Source: an uncultured Alphaproteobacteria bacterium
GTDB lineage: Bacteria > Pseudomonadota > Alphaproteobacteria > HIMB59 > GCA-002718135
Direction: 5' to 3'
DNA length: 64,000 bases
Assembly (NCBI GenBank): GCA_902597795.1
Contig: CACJZA010000003.1
Location: 62,001-126,000, forward strand
Each line of letters opens with the position of its first letter. Within the stretch, counting starts at the first letter, position 1. Of the stretch, positions 27,738-38,035 are shown piece after piece. The position numbers and the translations under genes are program-made. Under the pieces are notes generated by a model. It was not told the DNA's origin. It searched no databases and saw only the letters and a program-made list of their open reading frames with translations.

Positions 27738-29816
27738 ATGACAAGATCACATCCACTTACTAAATACAGAAATATAGGTATAATGGCTCACATAGATGCT
27801 GGTAAAACAACAACTACCGAAAGAATTTTATACTATACTGGAAAATCTCATAAAATAGGTGAAGTTCACGATGGTGCAGCTACTATGGATTGGATGGAAC
27901 AAGAACAAGAAAGAGGAATTACAATTACTTCGGCTGCCACTACTTGTTTTTGGAATGATTTTAGAATCAATATAATTGATACGCCTGGTCATGTAGATTT
28001 TACAATCGAAGTCGAGAGATCATTAAAAGTTTTAGATGGTGCGGTTGCGGTTTTTGATGGAGTTGCTGGAGTTGAACCTCAATCAGAGACTGTTTGGAGA
28101 CAAGCTGATAAATATAAAGTTCCACGCATGTGTTTTGTAAATAAACTAGACAGAACAGGAGCAAACTTCTTTATGTGTGTAGACATGATCTCAGAACGTT
28201 TGGGATCTTACCCTCTTGTAACCCAATTACCAATTGGAATAGAGAGTAATTTGAGAGGTGTAGTTGATTTAGTCTCTAACAAAGCGATTATATGGCAAGA
28301 TGAAAGTTTAGGAGCCAAATTTGATATTGTTGATATTCCAGATGATTTAAAAGATCAATCCTCAGAATATAGATTAAAGTTAATTGAAAAAGCTATTGAG
28401 GAAGATGACGCTATTATGGAAAAATATCTAGATGGGACTGAGCCTTCTGTTGAAGAATTAAAATCCTGCATAAGAAAAGGTACAATTAAAGGATCCTTTG
28501 TACCAGTTTTAACTGGTTCAGCGTTTAAAAACAAAGGTGTTCAACCACTTTTAGATGCTGTAATTGATTATATGCCATCTCCAACAGATGTAGCTAGCGT
28601 TAAAGGAGTTGATATTAATGATGACTCAAAAGAGTTAACAAGAAAATGTGAAGATAGTGAGCCATTTAGTGCATTAGCCTTTAAAATTATGACTGATCCT
28701 TTTGTAGGAAGTTTAACATTTGCTAGAATATATTCAGGTTCAATAAATACTAAGGACACTGTTTTAAATTCTAATTCAGGAAAAAAAGAAAATATTGGTC
28801 GAATGTTACTTATGCATGCAAATAATAGGGAAGAAATAAAAACAGCAAATGCCGGGGATATTGTTGCACTTGTCGGATTAAAAGATGTAACAACAGGTGA
28901 AACTTTATGTTCATCTAATGACCCAATAATTTTAGAAAAAATGGATTTTCCTGATCCAGTAATTGAAGTTGCTGTTGAGCCTAAAACAAAGGTTGATCAT
29001 GAAAAAATGGGTCAGGCTCTCGGAAGGCTTGCTCAAGAAGATCCTAGCTTTAGAGTAACAACTGATCACGAGAGTGGACAAACTATAATTAAAGGTATGG
29101 GAGAACTTCATTTAGAAATTCTAGTAGATAGAATGAAAAGGGAATTTAAAGTTGAAGCTAATGTTGGAGCTCCTCAAGTTGCATATAGAGAAACAATATC
29201 AAACTCTTATGATGTTGATTATACTCATAAGAAGCAATCAGGTGGTGCAGGCCAGTTTGCAAGAGTAAAAATAAAATTCGAACCTGGAGAGCCAGGAAGT
29301 GGCTATAAATTTGTTAATCAAATAAAAGGTGGAAATATACCGACTGAACATATTCCTGGTGTTGAAAAAGGTTTGATTGCACAACAGCAAACGGGTGTGA
29401 TAGCGGGTTTTCCATGTATTGATTTCAAAGCAACATTATACGATGGCGCTTACCATGATGTTGACTCCAGCGTATTAGCCTTTGAGATTGCTTCAAGAGC
29501 AGCTTTTAGAGAAGGGATTGCAAAAGCTTCACCAGTATTACTTGAACCTATGATGAAAGTTGAAGTAGTAACTCCTGAAGAATATATGGGAGATGTTATT
29601 GGTGATTTGAATAGTAGAAGAGGACAAGTTCAAGAAATGTCAACAAGAGGAAATGCAAATGTTGTAGATGCTATGGTCCCATTAGCAAATATGTTTGGTT
29701 ATGTTAATAACCTAAGATCTTTATCTCAAGGAAGAGCAAATTATACTATGCAATTTGATCATTACGAAGAAGTTCCTTCAAATGTTGCTGAAGAAGTAAA
29801 GGCTAAGCTTGCATAA
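27738..29816 (+). CDS. fusA: Elongation factor G
   Basis: A 692-residue EF-G, the GTPase for ribosomal translocation and, with RRF, recycling. G motifs: [15 protein letters not shown] (G1, about 15-29), [11 protein letters not shown] (G2), DTPGHVDF (G3, about 83-90), NKLDR (G4, about 137-141). Domain IV has the [16 protein letters not shown] segment and the tip loop region. Its stop overlaps the rpsJ start (TAATG), so no tuf gene intervenes as in E. coli, which joins the str operon directly to the S10 operon. Confidence 0.98.
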   Translation: MTRSHPLTKYRNIGIMAHIDAGKTTTTERILYYTGKSHKIGEVHDGAATMDWMEQEQERGITITSAATTCFWNDFRINIIDTPGHVDFTIEVERSLKVLDGAVAVFDGVAGVEPQSETVWRQADKYKVPRMCFVNKLDRTGANFFMCVDMISERLGSYPLVTQLPIGIESNLRGVVDLVSNKAIIWQDESLGAKFDIVDIPDDLKDQSSEYRLKLIEKAIEEDDAIMEKYLDGTEPSVEELKSCIRKGTIKGSFVPVLTGSAFKNKGVQPLLDAVIDYMPSPTDVASVKGVDINDDSKELTRKCEDSEPFSALAFKIMTDPFVGSLTFARIYSGSINTKDTVLNSNSGKKENIGRMLLMHANNREEIKTANAGDIVALVGLKDVTTGETLCSSNDPIILEKMDFPDPVIEVAVEPKTKVDHEKMGQALGRLAQEDPSFRVTTDHESGQTIIKGMGELHLEILVDRMKREFKVEANVGAPQVAYRETISNSYDVDYTHKKQSGGAGQFARVKIKFEPGEPGSGYKFVNQIKGGNIPTEHIPGVEKGLIAQQQTGVIAGFPCIDFKATLYDGAYHDVDSSVLAFEIASRAAFREGIAKASPVLLEPMMKVEVVTPEEYMGDVIGDLNSRRGQVQEMSTRGNANVVDAMVPLANMFGYVNNLRSLSQGRANYTMQFDHYEEVPSNVAEEVKAKLA

Positions 29817-30124
29817 TGGATAATCAAAATATCAGAATTAGACTTAGAGGGTATGATAATTCACTTTTAGACACAAGTACTCAGGATATAATCAATACTG
29901 CTAAAAGAACTGGAGCTAAAGTAAAAGGACCTATACCTTTACCAACGCGCTTTGAAAGATTTACCGTAAACAAATCTCCTCATATTGATAAAAAAAGTAG
30001 AGATCAACTTGAGATACGTACACATAATCGTCTTTTAGATATTATAGACCCTACTCCTCAGACTGTTGATGCGCTTATGAAACTTGATTTATCAGCGGGT
30101 GTTGAAGTGGATATCAAAATTTAA
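29816..30124 (+). CDS. rpsJ: 30S ribosomal protein S10
   Basis: A 102-residue S10. The N-terminal [20 protein letters not shown] and central [27 protein letters not shown], followed by RTHNRLLDI, are family signatures. S10 sits in the 30S head and also acts as NusE, binding NusB or NusG. First gene of the S10 cluster; it overlaps fusA by one base, so the usual S10 leader, where L4 acts in E. coli, has no room here. Confidence 0.98.
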   Translation: MDNQNIRIRLRGYDNSLLDTSTQDIINTAKRTGAKVKGPIPLPTRFERFTVNKSPHIDKKSRDQLEIRTHNRLLDIIDPTPQTVDALMKLDLSAGVEVDIKI

Positions 30125-30125
30125 T

Positions 30126-30770
30126 ATGTTGAGATCAGGATTAATAGCTACAAAAATTGGAAATAGTTCATACTATTATGATGATGGAACTAACTCACAC
30201 GTAACATTGTTAAAAGTTGATGAGTGTATTGTGGCTAATGTTAAAACTAAAGAAAAGGATGGATACAATGCAGTTCAGCTTGCATCTATTGAAACAAATA
30301 AAGACATTTCTAAAATTAGTAAACCTCAAAGAAAAATTTTTTCATCTATTAAAATAGACCCAAAAAAAATATTAAAAGAATTTAAAGTTGACAACGAAAA
30401 TATTTTAGAAGTTGGCACCAAACTAAATGTAGATCATTTCAAAGTTGATCAATTCGTTGACGTCAGTAGCGTTTCTATTGGCAAAGGTTTTGCTGGAGTA
30501 ATGAAAAGACATAACTTTGGCGGTTTAAGAGCTTCTCACGGAGTTTCCATTTCACATCGTTCTCATGGCTCTACAGGTCAAAATCAAGATCCCGGCAGAG
30601 TTTTTAAAGGAAAAAAAATGGCAGGAAGAATGGGAAATAAAAAAGTAACAAAGCAAAATTTAAAAATAGTTGCAATAGATAATACCAATAATCTTTTGAT
30701 CGTAAAAGGTTCCATCCCAGGTAAAAAAAACTCAATTATTTTTTTAAAAGATTCAGTTAAGAGATCATAA
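30126..30770 (+). CDS. rplC: 50S ribosomal protein L3
   Basis: The track extends the frame upstream to 30084, but the ATG at 30126, 2 bp after rpsJ, gives the normal L3 start MLRSGLIATKIG and 214 residues. The long loop reaching the peptidyl transferase centre includes GKGFAGVMKRHNFGG, SHRSHGSTGQNQDPGRVF (with the Gln that PrmB methylates in relatives) and KGKKMAGRMGN. Early assembly protein of the large subunit. rplD begins with GTG directly after the stop. Confidence 0.97.
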   Translation: MLRSGLIATKIGNSSYYYDDGTNSHVTLLKVDECIVANVKTKEKDGYNAVQLASIETNKDISKISKPQRKIFSSIKIDPKKILKEFKVDNENILEVGTKLNVDHFKVDQFVDVSSVSIGKGFAGVMKRHNFGGLRASHGVSISHRSHGSTGQNQDPGRVFKGKKMAGRMGNKKVTKQNLKIVAIDNTNNLLIVKGSIPGKKNSIIFLKDSVKRS

Positions 30771-31394
30771 GTGAAAAAATCAATATTAAATCTTAAATCC
30801 AAAACTGTTGGTGATATTTCTTTAGACGAAAACGTATTTGGAATTAAAAAACTTCCTGATTTAATTCATCAATATATTAGATATCAAAACGCTAAATCTA
30901 GACAAGGGTCCCATAAAACTAAAACTAGATCAGAAGTAAGTGGTCGCAGTAAGAAACCATTTTCACAAAAAGGTACTGGTAATGCAAGACAAGGAAGTAA
31001 CAAACCACCTAATTTTAGAGGTGGGGCAGTAGCTATGGGACCAGTAAACAGAGATCATTCTTTTAATTTAAATAAAAAAGAAAAAAAATTAGCTTTAAAA
31101 TCAGCTTTATCAATCAAGATAAAAGAAGATAAGGTCTACATTATTGACTCTTTTGAAATTCAAAGTTTTAAAACTAAATCTTTATTTAATGATTTAAAAC
31201 AATTTGAATATAAATCTGCTTTGTTTATTTATTCCGAGAATGGTCTAGATAATAATTTCAAACTAGCATCCTCAAATATTCCAAAAATTTCAACGCTAAA
31301 CCAAAAGGGTATCAACGTTAAAGATATAATTACTTATGATAAAATATTTATAGATCAAAAATCAGTTAGCGAAATAACAAAGAGGTTACAATGA
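30771..31394 (+). CDS. rplD: 50S ribosomal protein L4
   Basis: A 207-residue L4 starting at GTG immediately after rplC. The extended loop lining the peptide exit tunnel carries KTRSEVSGRSKKPFSQKGTG and ARQGSNKPPNFRGGAVAMGP (about 48-88), the macrolide-constriction region. In E. coli L4 also represses the S10 operon; no leader target is visible here because genes overlap. Its end overlaps rplW by 4 bp. Confidence 0.97.
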   Translation: MKKSILNLKSKTVGDISLDENVFGIKKLPDLIHQYIRYQNAKSRQGSHKTKTRSEVSGRSKKPFSQKGTGNARQGSNKPPNFRGGAVAMGPVNRDHSFNLNKKEKKLALKSALSIKIKEDKVYIIDSFEIQSFKTKSLFNDLKQFEYKSALFIYSENGLDNNFKLASSNIPKISTLNQKGINVKDIITYDKIFIDQKSVSEITKRLQ

Positions 31395-31708
31395 AAAAAA
31401 GACTATCTAAAATTTCGCTTTCTAAAGCTTACGAAATTATTAAAAAACCTATTACTACAGAAAAATCAACAAACTTGCAGCAATTTAATCAATATTCTTT
31501 CATTGTAACAAAAAATTGTAATGCATTTGAAATTAAAAGTGCAGTTGAAATGATTTTTAAAGTTAAGGTTAACAAAGTTAATACCTCAATTTTAAGAGGA
31601 AAAGGTAAAACTTTTAAAGGTCAATATGGTTTTAGAAAAGATATGAAAAGAGCAATCGTAACACTTGTTGAGGGAAATACAATTGACCCTTCATTGGAGA
31701 TTAAATAA
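31391..31708 (+). CDS. rplW: 50S ribosomal protein L23
   Basis: A 105-residue L23. It begins with a short basic extension (MKKRLSKISLSKAYE) before the family core IIKKPITTEKSTNL, then FEIKSAVEMIFKVKVNKVNT and the basic tip KGKTFKGQYGFRKDMKRAIVTL. L23 borders the exit tunnel and docks trigger factor and SRP. It overlaps rplD by 4 bp (ATGA) and rplB by one base. Confidence 0.97.
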   Translation: MKKRLSKISLSKAYEIIKKPITTEKSTNLQQFNQYSFIVTKNCNAFEIKSAVEMIFKVKVNKVNTSILRGKGKTFKGQYGFRKDMKRAIVTLVEGNTIDPSLEIK

Positions 31709-32529
31709 TGCTTAATAAATTTAAACCCATTACTCCAGGTTTAAGAGGTACAGTCTTGGTTTCAAAAAAAGATTTATCAAGCGAAAAACCTCATAAAAAA
31801 CTTACAAAAAAATATAAATCAACAGGTGGTAGAAATAACCAAGGAAGAATTACATCTAGAAGAATGGGTGGAGGTGTAAAAAGAAAATATAGAGTAATAG
31901 ATTTTAAAAGATCAAAAACCGATATTTTAGCTGAAGTTATAAGGAATGAGTATGATCCAAACAGATCAGCATTTATTTCTTTAATTAAGTATGAGGATGG
32001 TGAGCACCAATACATTATTGCACCAAAAAATATTAAGGTTGGAGAAAAAATTATATCTGGAGAAAATGTTGATATTAAAAATGGTAATTGTTTGCCTTTA
32101 ATAAATATACCAGTTGGTACCAATATTCATAATATAGAATTAAAACCAGGAGCTGGTGCTCAATTGATAAGATCTGCAGGATCTTCAGCACAAATAGTAT
32201 CCAAAGAACAACCTTATGTTCAAATAAAACTTATTTCTGGAGAGATCAGACATATAAATAAAAGATGTAAAGCAACCATTGGCGAGGTATCTAATGCTGA
32301 CCAAAAAAATGTTAAATTAGGTAAAGCTGGTAGAAAAAGATATTTAGGTTTTAGACCTAAAGTTAGAGGAGTAGTTATGAATCCAGTAGACCATCCTCAT
32401 GGTGGAGGAGAAGGCAGAACGTCAGGTGGAAGAAATCCTGTTACTCCATGGGGTGTCTCAACGAAAGGTAAAAAAACAAGAAATAATAAAAAAACTAATA
32501 TTTTTATAATTAAAAGGAAGAAAAAATAA
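31708..32529 (+). CDS. rplB: 50S ribosomal protein L2
   Basis: A 273-residue L2. N-terminal [15 protein letters not shown], the basic [20 protein letters not shown] and the highly conserved C-terminal [20 protein letters not shown] are all seen; the His in that loop reaches toward the peptidyl transferase centre. L2 is needed for subunit association. The C-terminus is Lys/Asn-rich ([10 protein letters not shown]) as is usual in AT-rich genomes. Overlaps rplW and rpsS by one base each. Confidence 0.98.
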   Translation: MLNKFKPITPGLRGTVLVSKKDLSSEKPHKKLTKKYKSTGGRNNQGRITSRRMGGGVKRKYRVIDFKRSKTDILAEVIRNEYDPNRSAFISLIKYEDGEHQYIIAPKNIKVGEKIISGENVDIKNGNCLPLINIPVGTNIHNIELKPGAGAQLIRSAGSSAQIVSKEQPYVQIKLISGEIRHINKRCKATIGEVSNADQKNVKLGKAGRKRYLGFRPKVRGVVMNPVDHPHGGGEGRTSGGRNPVTPWGVSTKGKKTRNNKKTNIFIIKRKKK

Positions 32530-32810
32530 TGACTAGATCAGTATGGAAAGGGCCGTTTGTTGACATAACTCTAATGAAAAAAGCACAAAAACTATCACAA
32601 TCAGGTAGAAAAGAAGTATTAAAAACTTGGTCTAGACGTTCTACTATTCTTCCAGAATTTGTAGGATTGACTTTTGGTGTTTACAATGGTCAAAAATTTG
32701 TTCCAGTTACCGTAAATGAACAAATGGTAGGACATAAGCTTGGTGAATTTTCTCCAACAAGAAACTTTAAAGGTCATACAGCTGCCGATAAAAAAGTGGA
32801 GAAAAAATGA
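32529..32810 (+). CDS. rpsS: 30S ribosomal protein S19
   Basis: A 93-residue S19 with the N-terminal [38 protein letters not shown] and the C-terminal [18 protein letters not shown]. It forms a complex with S13 in the 30S head near the A site. Overlaps rplB by one base and rplV by 4 bp (ATGA), continuing the coupled S10 operon. Confidence 0.98.
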   Translation: MTRSVWKGPFVDITLMKKAQKLSQSGRKEVLKTWSRRSTILPEFVGLTFGVYNGQKFVPVTVNEQMVGHKLGEFSPTRNFKGHTAADKKVEKK

Positions 32811-33175
32811 ACCAAAATCTTACAGCAATTGCAAAAGACAATATGGTAAGGATAAGCCCAATCAAGTTGTCCATAATTGTTAACAGCATAGTTAACATGA
32901 AAGTTAGTATGGCTGTAAATCAATTACAATTCTCTTCAAAAAGAATATCTAAAACAGTTTTAAAAGTCCTAAATGCAGCCGTTGCAAATGCTGAAAATAA
33001 TAAGCAGTTAGATATCGATAGACTGTTTATTAAAGAGGCATTTGTTGGAAAAAGTTTAAGAATGAAAAGATGGAGGCCTAGAGCTAAAGGAAGAGCGGCA
33101 TCTATTTTAAAACCTTTTAGTAGAGTTACTATAGTTGTTGAAGAAAGATCAGAAAATAAAAAGGAAAAAGTATAA
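32807..33175 (+). CDS. rplV: 50S ribosomal protein L22
   Basis: A 122-residue L22. The globular part has [20 protein letters not shown] and the long beta hairpin that lines the exit tunnel is [27 protein letters not shown] (about 84-112, shown here by its ends), the macrolide-resistance region. The N-terminus is slightly extended relative to E. coli. Overlaps rpsS by 4 bp and rpsC by one base. Confidence 0.97.
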   Translation: MNQNLTAIAKDNMVRISPIKLSIIVNSIVNMKVSMAVNQLQFSSKRISKTVLKVLNAAVANAENNKQLDIDRLFIKEAFVGKSLRMKRWRPRAKGRAASILKPFSRVTIVVEERSENKKEKV

Positions 33176-33852
33176 TGGGACAAAAAGTAAATCCATATGG
33201 AATCAGACTTGGTATTAATAAGACATGGTCTTCAAGATGGTTTTCAAAAAATCAGTACACAAAATTATTACACGAAGATTTAAAAATTAAAAAATATGTT
33301 GAAACAAAATTAAAAACTGCAAGTATCTCAAAAATTAATATTGAAAGAGCTGCAAAGAAACTTAGACTTTCAATTTATAGTTCAAGACCAGGTATTATTA
33401 TTGGAAAAAAAGGTGCTGATATTGAAACACTAAAAAATGATCTTTCAAAAATGTCTAACTTAGAAGTTTTTCTAGATATAAAAGAAGTTAGGAAACCTGA
33501 GGTAGAAGCAAAATTAGTTGCTGAAAATATAGCTTCTCAATTAGAAAAACGTATATCTTTTAGAAGAGCGATGAAAAAAGCTGTTCAATCTGCAATGAGA
33601 TTAGGTGCAAAAGGAGTTAAAGTTGTTTGTAGCGGTAGATTAGGTGGTGCAGAAATTGCTAGAACTGAGAAATATCATGAAGGTAGTGTGCCTTTACATA
33701 CTTTAAGAGGTGACATCGATTATGCTACTGCTGAAGCTGAAACTACCTACGGAATCTGTGGAATTAAAGTATGGATTAATAAAGGAGAAATTCTTCTTAA
33801 GGATCCATACGCTAGTGAAAAAAAACAAATTGATCAGGGAAGTGTTAGATAA
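33175..33852 (+). CDS. rpsC: 30S ribosomal protein S3
   Basis: A 225-residue S3. It opens with [18 protein letters not shown]; the KH type II domain has the loop [17 protein letters not shown] (about 71-87), and the C-terminal domain reads [20 protein letters not shown] and [18 protein letters not shown]3 lines the mRNA entry channel and contributes helicase activity. Overlaps rplV and rplP by one base (TAATG). Confidence 0.98.
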   Translation: MGQKVNPYGIRLGINKTWSSRWFSKNQYTKLLHEDLKIKKYVETKLKTASISKINIERAAKKLRLSIYSSRPGIIIGKKGADIETLKNDLSKMSNLEVFLDIKEVRKPEVEAKLVAENIASQLEKRISFRRAMKKAVQSAMRLGAKGVKVVCSGRLGGAEIARTEKYHEGSVPLHTLRGDIDYATAEAETTYGICGIKVWINKGEILLKDPYASEKKQIDQGSVR

Positions 33853-34268
33853 TGAATATGCTATCTCCAAAAAAAACAAAATATAGAAAGCAATTTAAAG
33901 GCAGAATTCATGGTTCTTCAAAGGGAAATTATTCGCTTAACTATGGAAGTTATGGGTTGAAAGCAATGCAACCAGAAAGAGTAACTTCAAGACAAATAGA
34001 AGCTGCAAGAAAAGCAATTACAAGATATCTAAAAAGAGCAGGAAGAATGTGGATTAGAATATTTCCAGATGTTCCTGTATCAAAAAAACCGGCCGAAGTA
34101 AGAATGGGTAAAGGTAAAGGTTCAGTAGAATATTGGGCATGTAGAGTTAAGCCCGGTAGAATAATGTTTGAAGTTGATGGTGTAGATATTAAAGATGCAA
34201 GAAAAGCCATGACATTGGCTGCAGCAAAGCTGCCAATAAAATGTAAATTTATAGAAAGAAACCTATAA
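33852..34268 (+). CDS. rplP: 50S ribosomal protein L16
   Basis: A 138-residue L16, which binds near the A-site tRNA elbow. Conserved: [57 protein letters not shown] and [19 protein letters not shown]. Two possible starts lie two codons apart (MNMLSP): the ATG overlapping the rpsC stop is taken, though the second (33858) would give the usual family N-terminus. Overlaps rpmC by one base. Confidence 0.97.
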   Translation: MNMLSPKKTKYRKQFKGRIHGSSKGNYSLNYGSYGLKAMQPERVTSRQIEAARKAITRYLKRAGRMWIRIFPDVPVSKKPAEVRMGKGKGSVEYWACRVKPGRIMFEVDGVDIKDARKAMTLAAAKLPIKCKFIERNL

Positions 34269-34462
34269 TGAATAAAAAAATAGATATTGATAATAATAAA
34301 ATTATTGAAGAAATTCAAAATTTAAAGAAAAATATTTTGAACTTAAATTTCCAAAAATTTTCTGGTCAACTTGAAAAAACATCTGAAATAAAAAAAACTA
34401 AAAAACAAATTGCTCGTTTAAAAATGAAATTATCAAATACAAATGGAGACAAAAATGCCTAA
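34268..34462 (+). CDS. rpmC: 50S ribosomal protein L29
   Basis: A 64-residue L29 made of two helices. The diagnostic parts are the central [24 protein letters not shown] (helix 1 and turn) and [16 protein letters not shown] near the C-terminus. It sits beside L23 at the tunnel exit. Divergence is high, as usual for this small protein in AT-rich genomes; position between rplP and rpsQ supports the call. Its stop overlaps the rpsQ start by 8 bp. Confidence 0.93.
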   Translation: MNKKIDIDNNKIIEEIQNLKKNILNLNFQKFSGQLEKTSEIKKTKKQIARLKMKLSNTNGDKNA

Positions 34463-34700
34463 AAGAATATTATCTGGCGTAGTTGTATCATCTAATGCGA
34501 ATAAAACTATAGTTGTTAATGTGACAAGAAGAATTAAACACAAACTTTATAAAAAAATCATTAGAAGATCTAAAAAATATCACGCACATGATGAAAATAA
34601 TGAGTTTAATATTGGTGACACTGTGTCAATAATTGAATCTAAACCATTATCTAAATTAAAAAAATGGACAGTGGTATCTGATGCTGAAGGTAAACAATGA
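34455..34700 (+). CDS. rpsQ: 30S ribosomal protein S17
   Basis: The ORF track starts at 34443, but the ATG at 34455 has GGAG 8 bp upstream and yields the standard start [21 protein letters not shown], 81 residues. An OB-fold protein binding the 5' domain of 16S r[22 protein letters not shown] and [11 protein letters not shown] are the typical second half. It overlaps rpmC by 8 bp and rplN by 4 bp. Confidence 0.96.
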   Translation: MPKRILSGVVVSSNANKTIVVNVTRRIKHKLYKKIIRRSKKYHAHDENNEFNIGDTVSIIESKPLSKLKKWTVVSDAEGKQ

Positions 34701-35065
34701 TTCAAATGCAATCTAATTTGTTTGTTGCAGATAATTCTGGAGCTAGGAAAATTCAATGTATAAAGGTTTTAGGTGGATCAAAGAGAAGATTTGCTTCAAT
34801 TGGAGATATTATTGTAGTTTCCATTAAGGATGCATTACCAAGAGCAAAGGTGAAAAAAGGCGATGTATATAAAGCTGTAGTTGTTAGAACATCAAAAGAC
34901 TTCAAAAGACCAGATGGAACTGCTATTAGGTTTGATAAAAATGCTGCTGTACTATTAGATAAGCAAGAAGAACCAATAGCAACAAGAATCTTCGGTCCTG
35001 TAACTAGAGAACTTAGAAGTAAAAAATTTATGAAAATTATAAGTTTGGCTCCAGAGGTAATTTGA
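34697..35065 (+). CDS. rplN: 50S ribosomal protein L14
   Basis: A 122-residue L14 beginning [19 protein letters not shown]. Other signatures: [33 protein letters not shown] and [12 protein letters not shown]14 lies at the subunit interface (bridges B5 and B8) and is the site where RsfS binds to prevent joining. It starts in the ATGA overlap with rpsQ and its TGA overlaps the rplX ATG (TGATG). Confidence 0.98.
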   Translation: MIQMQSNLFVADNSGARKIQCIKVLGGSKRRFASIGDIIVVSIKDALPRAKVKKGDVYKAVVVRTSKDFKRPDGTAIRFDKNAAVLLDKQEEPIATRIFGPVTRELRSKKFMKIISLAPEVI

Positions 35066-35379
35066 TGAAAAATAAATTAAAATTAAAAAAAGGTGATGAG
35101 GTAATCGTTAGAACTGGGAAAGACAAAGGGAAGACAGGTAAAATAGTTAAAATGCTTCCTAAACAAATGAAAGCAATAGTTTCTGAAATAAATCGTGTTA
35201 AAAAAAATCAAAAACCAGATAACAATCAGCCAGGTGGTATTATTGATAAAGAAATGCCTATTCATACTTCAAACCTATCATTTTATGACCCAGAGTTAAA
35301 AAAAGGTATCAAAGTTGGTTACAAATTAAACAACAATAAAAAAACAAGAATAAATAAAGTATCTGGTAAGGAAATTTAA
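35065..35379 (+). CDS. rplX: 50S ribosomal protein L24
   Basis: A 104-residue L24. The track begins one codon earlier at a TTG; I prefer the ATG at 35065, which overlaps the rplN stop by one base. The N-terminal KOW motif is LKKGDEVIVRTGKDKGKTGKI, followed by NRVKKNQKPDNNQPGGIIDKE and an assembly-important basic tail. L24 is one of the first proteins to bind 23S rRNA. rplE starts directly after its stop. Confidence 0.96.
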   Translation: MKNKLKLKKGDEVIVRTGKDKGKTGKIVKMLPKQMKAIVSEINRVKKNQKPDNNQPGGIIDKEMPIHTSNLSFYDPELKKGIKVGYKLNNNKKTRINKVSGKEI

Positions 35380-35931
35380 ATGACTCGTTTATTAGAAGAA
35401 TATAATAATAAAATTAAAAATGATTTAAAATCTAGACTTGGGTTAAAAAATATTTTTGAAGTTCCTAAGTTAAAGAAAATAATTTTGAATATGGGAGTTG
35501 GAGATGCTAAGGACGATTCAAAACTAGTTGACAAAGCACTCGAAGATCTAACTCTTATATCTGGACAAAAGGCAGTAAAGACTAAATCTAAAAAAGCAAT
35601 TTCAGGTTTTAAAATTAGAGCTGGCATGCCTTTAGGTGTGAAGGTAACTTTAAGAAATAAAATAATGTATGAATTTCTTGATCGTTTAGTCAATATTGCA
35701 ATCCCAAGAATAAGAGATTTTACAGGATTAAACTCAAAAAGTTTAGATGGAAATGGAAACTTTTCAATGGGTGTTAAAGAACATGTAATTTTCCCTGAAA
35801 TTAATTTTGACAAAGTTGAAAAAATAAGGGGAATGGATATAACTATTTGTACATCTGCTAAAAATAATTTTGAAGCTATTGAACTTTTAAAAAGTTTTAA
35901 TATGCCTTTCAAAGATAACAAGGTTAATTAA
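35380..35931 (+). CDS. rplE: 50S ribosomal protein L5
   Basis: A 183-residue L5 that binds 5S rRNA and the P-site tRNA. Conserved parts: [72 protein letters not shown] and the C-terminal [15 protein letters not shown]. The antisense ORF of nearly equal length (35376-35921) is a shadow. rpsN begins 8 bp later with AGGGG as RBS. Confidence 0.98.
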   Translation: MTRLLEEYNNKIKNDLKSRLGLKNIFEVPKLKKIILNMGVGDAKDDSKLVDKALEDLTLISGQKAVKTKSKKAISGFKIRAGMPLGVKVTLRNKIMYEFLDRLVNIAIPRIRDFTGLNSKSLDGNGNFSMGVKEHVIFPEINFDKVEKIRGMDITICTSAKNNFEAIELLKSFNMPFKDNKVN

Positions 35932-35939
35932 GGGGTAAA

Positions 35940-36245
35940 ATGGCAAAATTAAGTTCAGTTCAAAAAAATTTATTTAGACAAAAATTAATTAAAAAATACA
36001 AATCTAAAAGAGAATTTCTAAAGTCTAAAATCAAAGATAAAAAACTCTCTTTAGAAGAGAGGATTTCACTACAAAATAAACTAAACGATTTACCAAGAAA
36101 TGGATCAGCGATAAGATATAGAAATAGATGCGAAATTACAGGAAGGCCAAGAGGTAATTACAGAAAATTTGGTCTATCAAGAATTAAACTAAGAGAACTT
36201 TCAATGACTGGTGATTTACCAGGAGTTGTTAAGTCAAGTTGGTAG
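35940..36245 (+). CDS. rpsN: 30S ribosomal protein S14 (long, zinc-free form)
   Basis: A 101-residue S14 of the long C-minus type: it lacks the paired CxxC zinc motifs of the short form and retains only one Cys in [21 protein letters not shown]. The rest of the C-terminus, [20 protein letters not shown], is typical of proteobacteria. S14 lies in the 30S head near S3 and S10. Being zinc independent, it needs no zinc-responsive paralogue. RBS AGGGG precedes it. Confidence 0.97.
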   Translation: MAKLSSVQKNLFRQKLIKKYKSKREFLKSKIKDKKLSLEERISLQNKLNDLPRNGSAIRYRNRCEITGRPRGNYRKFGLSRIKLRELSMTGDLPGVVKSSW

Positions 36246-36254
36246 GAGGATAGT

Positions 36255-36653
36255 ATGGCTTTTAACGACCCACTTTCAGACATGCTGGCAAGAATAAAAA
36301 ATGCTCACCAAGCTAATAAAGTATCTACTCTATGCCTTAAATCAAAACTGAATATGAATGTATTGAGTGTTCTTAAAGATGAAGGCTACATAAGAGATTT
36401 TAAAAATATAGAGGAACGTAAAGGTGTAGATTCTATAAAAATTGATTTAAAATACTATAATGGTAACCCTGTTATTAAAAAAATAAAAAGAATTTCTAAA
36501 CCAGGTATAAGAAAATACTCAAAAATAAGTGAACTTACAAAACCATATGGTGGTTTAGGTATATCAATTTTATCAACACCTAAGGGCGTGATGTCAGATC
36601 ATCAAGCAAAGAGAAATAATGTTGGTGGTGAAATTTTATGTGAGGTATTTTAG
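36255..36653 (+). CDS. rpsH: 30S ribosomal protein S8
   Basis: A 132-residue S8 with N-terminal DPLSDMLARIKNAHQA and C-terminal KPYGGLGISILSTPKGVMS followed by NVGGEILCEVF. S8 organises the central domain of 16S rRNA; in E. coli it also represses the spc operon by binding near rplE. No operator was identified here. Its RBS AGGAGG is among the strongest in this operon. Its TAG overlaps the rplF GTG. Confidence 0.98.
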   Translation: MAFNDPLSDMLARIKNAHQANKVSTLCLKSKLNMNVLSVLKDEGYIRDFKNIEERKGVDSIKIDLKYYNGNPVIKKIKRISKPGIRKYSKISELTKPYGGLGISILSTPKGVMSDHQAKRNNVGGEILCEVF

Positions 36654-37183
36654 TGTCAAGAATTGCTAAAAATCCAATTAAAATCTCAAAAGATGTTGAG
36701 TGTAGTTTCAAAGAAGGTATTTTTTATGCCAAGGGCAAATTGGGTCAAATGAAAATATCCATAGATTCTAAATACGATATTAATATTGACCAAGAAGTAG
36801 TTAAAGTCATACCTATCAACAATATAAATAGTGACCCAAATTGGGGCACTACAAGAGCAAATGTTGCAAACACAATTTATGGAGTAACAAATGGATTTAG
36901 TAAAACCTTGGAACTAAATGGCACTGGTTATAGAGCAAGTGTATCAGGTTCTAAACTTAAATTAGAACTTGGTTACAGTCATGACATCAATTTCAATATT
37001 CCAGAGGATGTTAAAATTGAATGTCCTAAGCAAAATATAATAAAATTATCTAGCATTAACAAAGAAAAGCTTGGCGCTGCTGCAGCCAAAATACGTTCCT
37101 TTAGAAAACCCGAACCTTTTAAAGGTAAAGGTATAAAGTATGTTGATGAATATATTTTTAGAAAAGAAGGAAAAAAGAAATAA
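36653..37183 (+). CDS. rplF: 50S ribosomal protein L6
   Basis: A 176-residue L6 starting at a GTG that overlaps the rpsH stop by one base. Start MSRIAKNPIKISKDVECS; the second repeat domain has LNGTGYRASVSGSKLKLELGYSH and the C-terminal KIRSFRKPEPFKGKGIKYVDE, which binds 23S rRNA near the sarcin-ricin loop. Canonical length. rplR starts 2 bp after the stop. Confidence 0.97.
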   Translation: MSRIAKNPIKISKDVECSFKEGIFYAKGKLGQMKISIDSKYDINIDQEVVKVIPINNINSDPNWGTTRANVANTIYGVTNGFSKTLELNGTGYRASVSGSKLKLELGYSHDINFNIPEDVKIECPKQNIIKLSSINKEKLGAAAAKIRSFRKPEPFKGKGIKYVDEYIFRKEGKKK

Positions 37184-37185
37184 GT

Positions 37186-37518
37186 ATGAAAGATAGAAAA
37201 CAAAGAGTTCGATATAAAACAAAAAATGTATCAAATAGAAATAGGTTAACAGTTTTTAGATCTAATAATCACATTTATGCTCAACTGATTGATGATAAAA
37301 AAGGAACAACTTTAGCAAGTTCATCATCTACTGAAAAATCAATTAAAGATAAGAAGTTGCCCAGAAAGGAATTAGCTCAACTTATAGGTAAAAGTATTGC
37401 AAAAAAAATAATTTCAAAAGGTATCGATAAAGTAGCCTTTGATAGAGGTAAGTACAAGTATCATGGTTTAATAAAAATTCTTGCTGACTCAGCAAGATCA
37501 GAAGGTCTGAATTTTTAG
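37186..37518 (+). CDS. rplR: 50S ribosomal protein L18
   Basis: A 110-residue L18, which with L5 and L25 binds 5S rRNA. It begins with a basic tail [20 protein letters not shown], then [17 protein letters not shown], and ends [26 protein letters not shown], the family C-terminus. Short N-terminal tail relative to some alphaproteobacteria. rpsE follows 8 bp downstream with AGGGG as RBS. Confidence 0.97.
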   Translation: MKDRKQRVRYKTKNVSNRNRLTVFRSNNHIYAQLIDDKKGTTLASSSSTEKSIKDKKLPRKELAQLIGKSIAKKIISKGIDKVAFDRGKYKYHGLIKILADSARSEGLNF

Positions 37519-37526
37519 GGGTTTTT

Positions 37527-38030
37527 ATGTTTGAAAATGAAAAAAATGATTTAAGCGAACATTTAGTTACAATTAACAGGGTGGCTAAAGTCGTAAAAGG
37601 TGGTAGAAGATTTGGGTTTGCTGCAATAATGATAGTAGGAGATAATAAAGGTAGGGTTGGAATTGGAACCGGTAAAGCAAAAGAGGTGCCGGAGGCAGTA
37701 AGAAAAGCAACGGAAAATGCAAAAACTAAAATGATACGAGTTCATTTGAAAGATAATAGAACAATTCATCACGATATTGTTGGTCGATTTGGTGCCGGCA
37801 AAGTAATTCTTAGGGCTGCCGCACCAGGTACAGGAATAATAGCAGGTGGTCCTATGAGAGCTCTTTTTGAGTCACTTGGAATAAAAGATGTAGTAGCAAA
37901 ATCTACGGGGACATCAAATCCACATAATATGTTAAAAGCCACATTAAACGCTTTTAAAATGTCAGAGTCGCCAAAATCTGTTGCTGCAAAAAGATCAAAA
38001 AAAATAAACGAAATAAATAATAAAAAGTAA
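37527..38030 (+). CDS. rpsE: 30S ribosomal protein S5
   Basis: A 167-residue S5. The double-stranded RNA-binding domain shows [20 protein letters not shown] and [20 protein letters not shown]; the second domain has [20 protein letters not shown] and [17 protein letters not shown]5 helps shape the decoding site and mRNA entry. In most bacteria rpmD (L30) comes next; here rplO starts only 5 bp later, so rpmD is missing from the operon. Confidence 0.98.
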   Translation: MFENEKNDLSEHLVTINRVAKVVKGGRRFGFAAIMIVGDNKGRVGIGTGKAKEVPEAVRKATENAKTKMIRVHLKDNRTIHHDIVGRFGAGKVILRAAAPGTGIIAGGPMRALFESLGIKDVVAKSTGTSNPHNMLKATLNAFKMSESPKSVAAKRSKKINEINNKK

Positions 38031-38035
38031 TTAAA

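Noticed and set aside
29800-29830. Missing tuf between fusA and rpsJ
   Set aside because: One tuf copy at the tRNA-tuf-secE locus is common in reduced alphaproteobacteria, so this is not unusual.
35376-35921. 181-aa antisense ORF opposite rplE
   Set aside because: It mirrors rplE nearly end to end, has no recognisable motif, and the sense gene is a certain ribosomal protein. It is a coding shadow.
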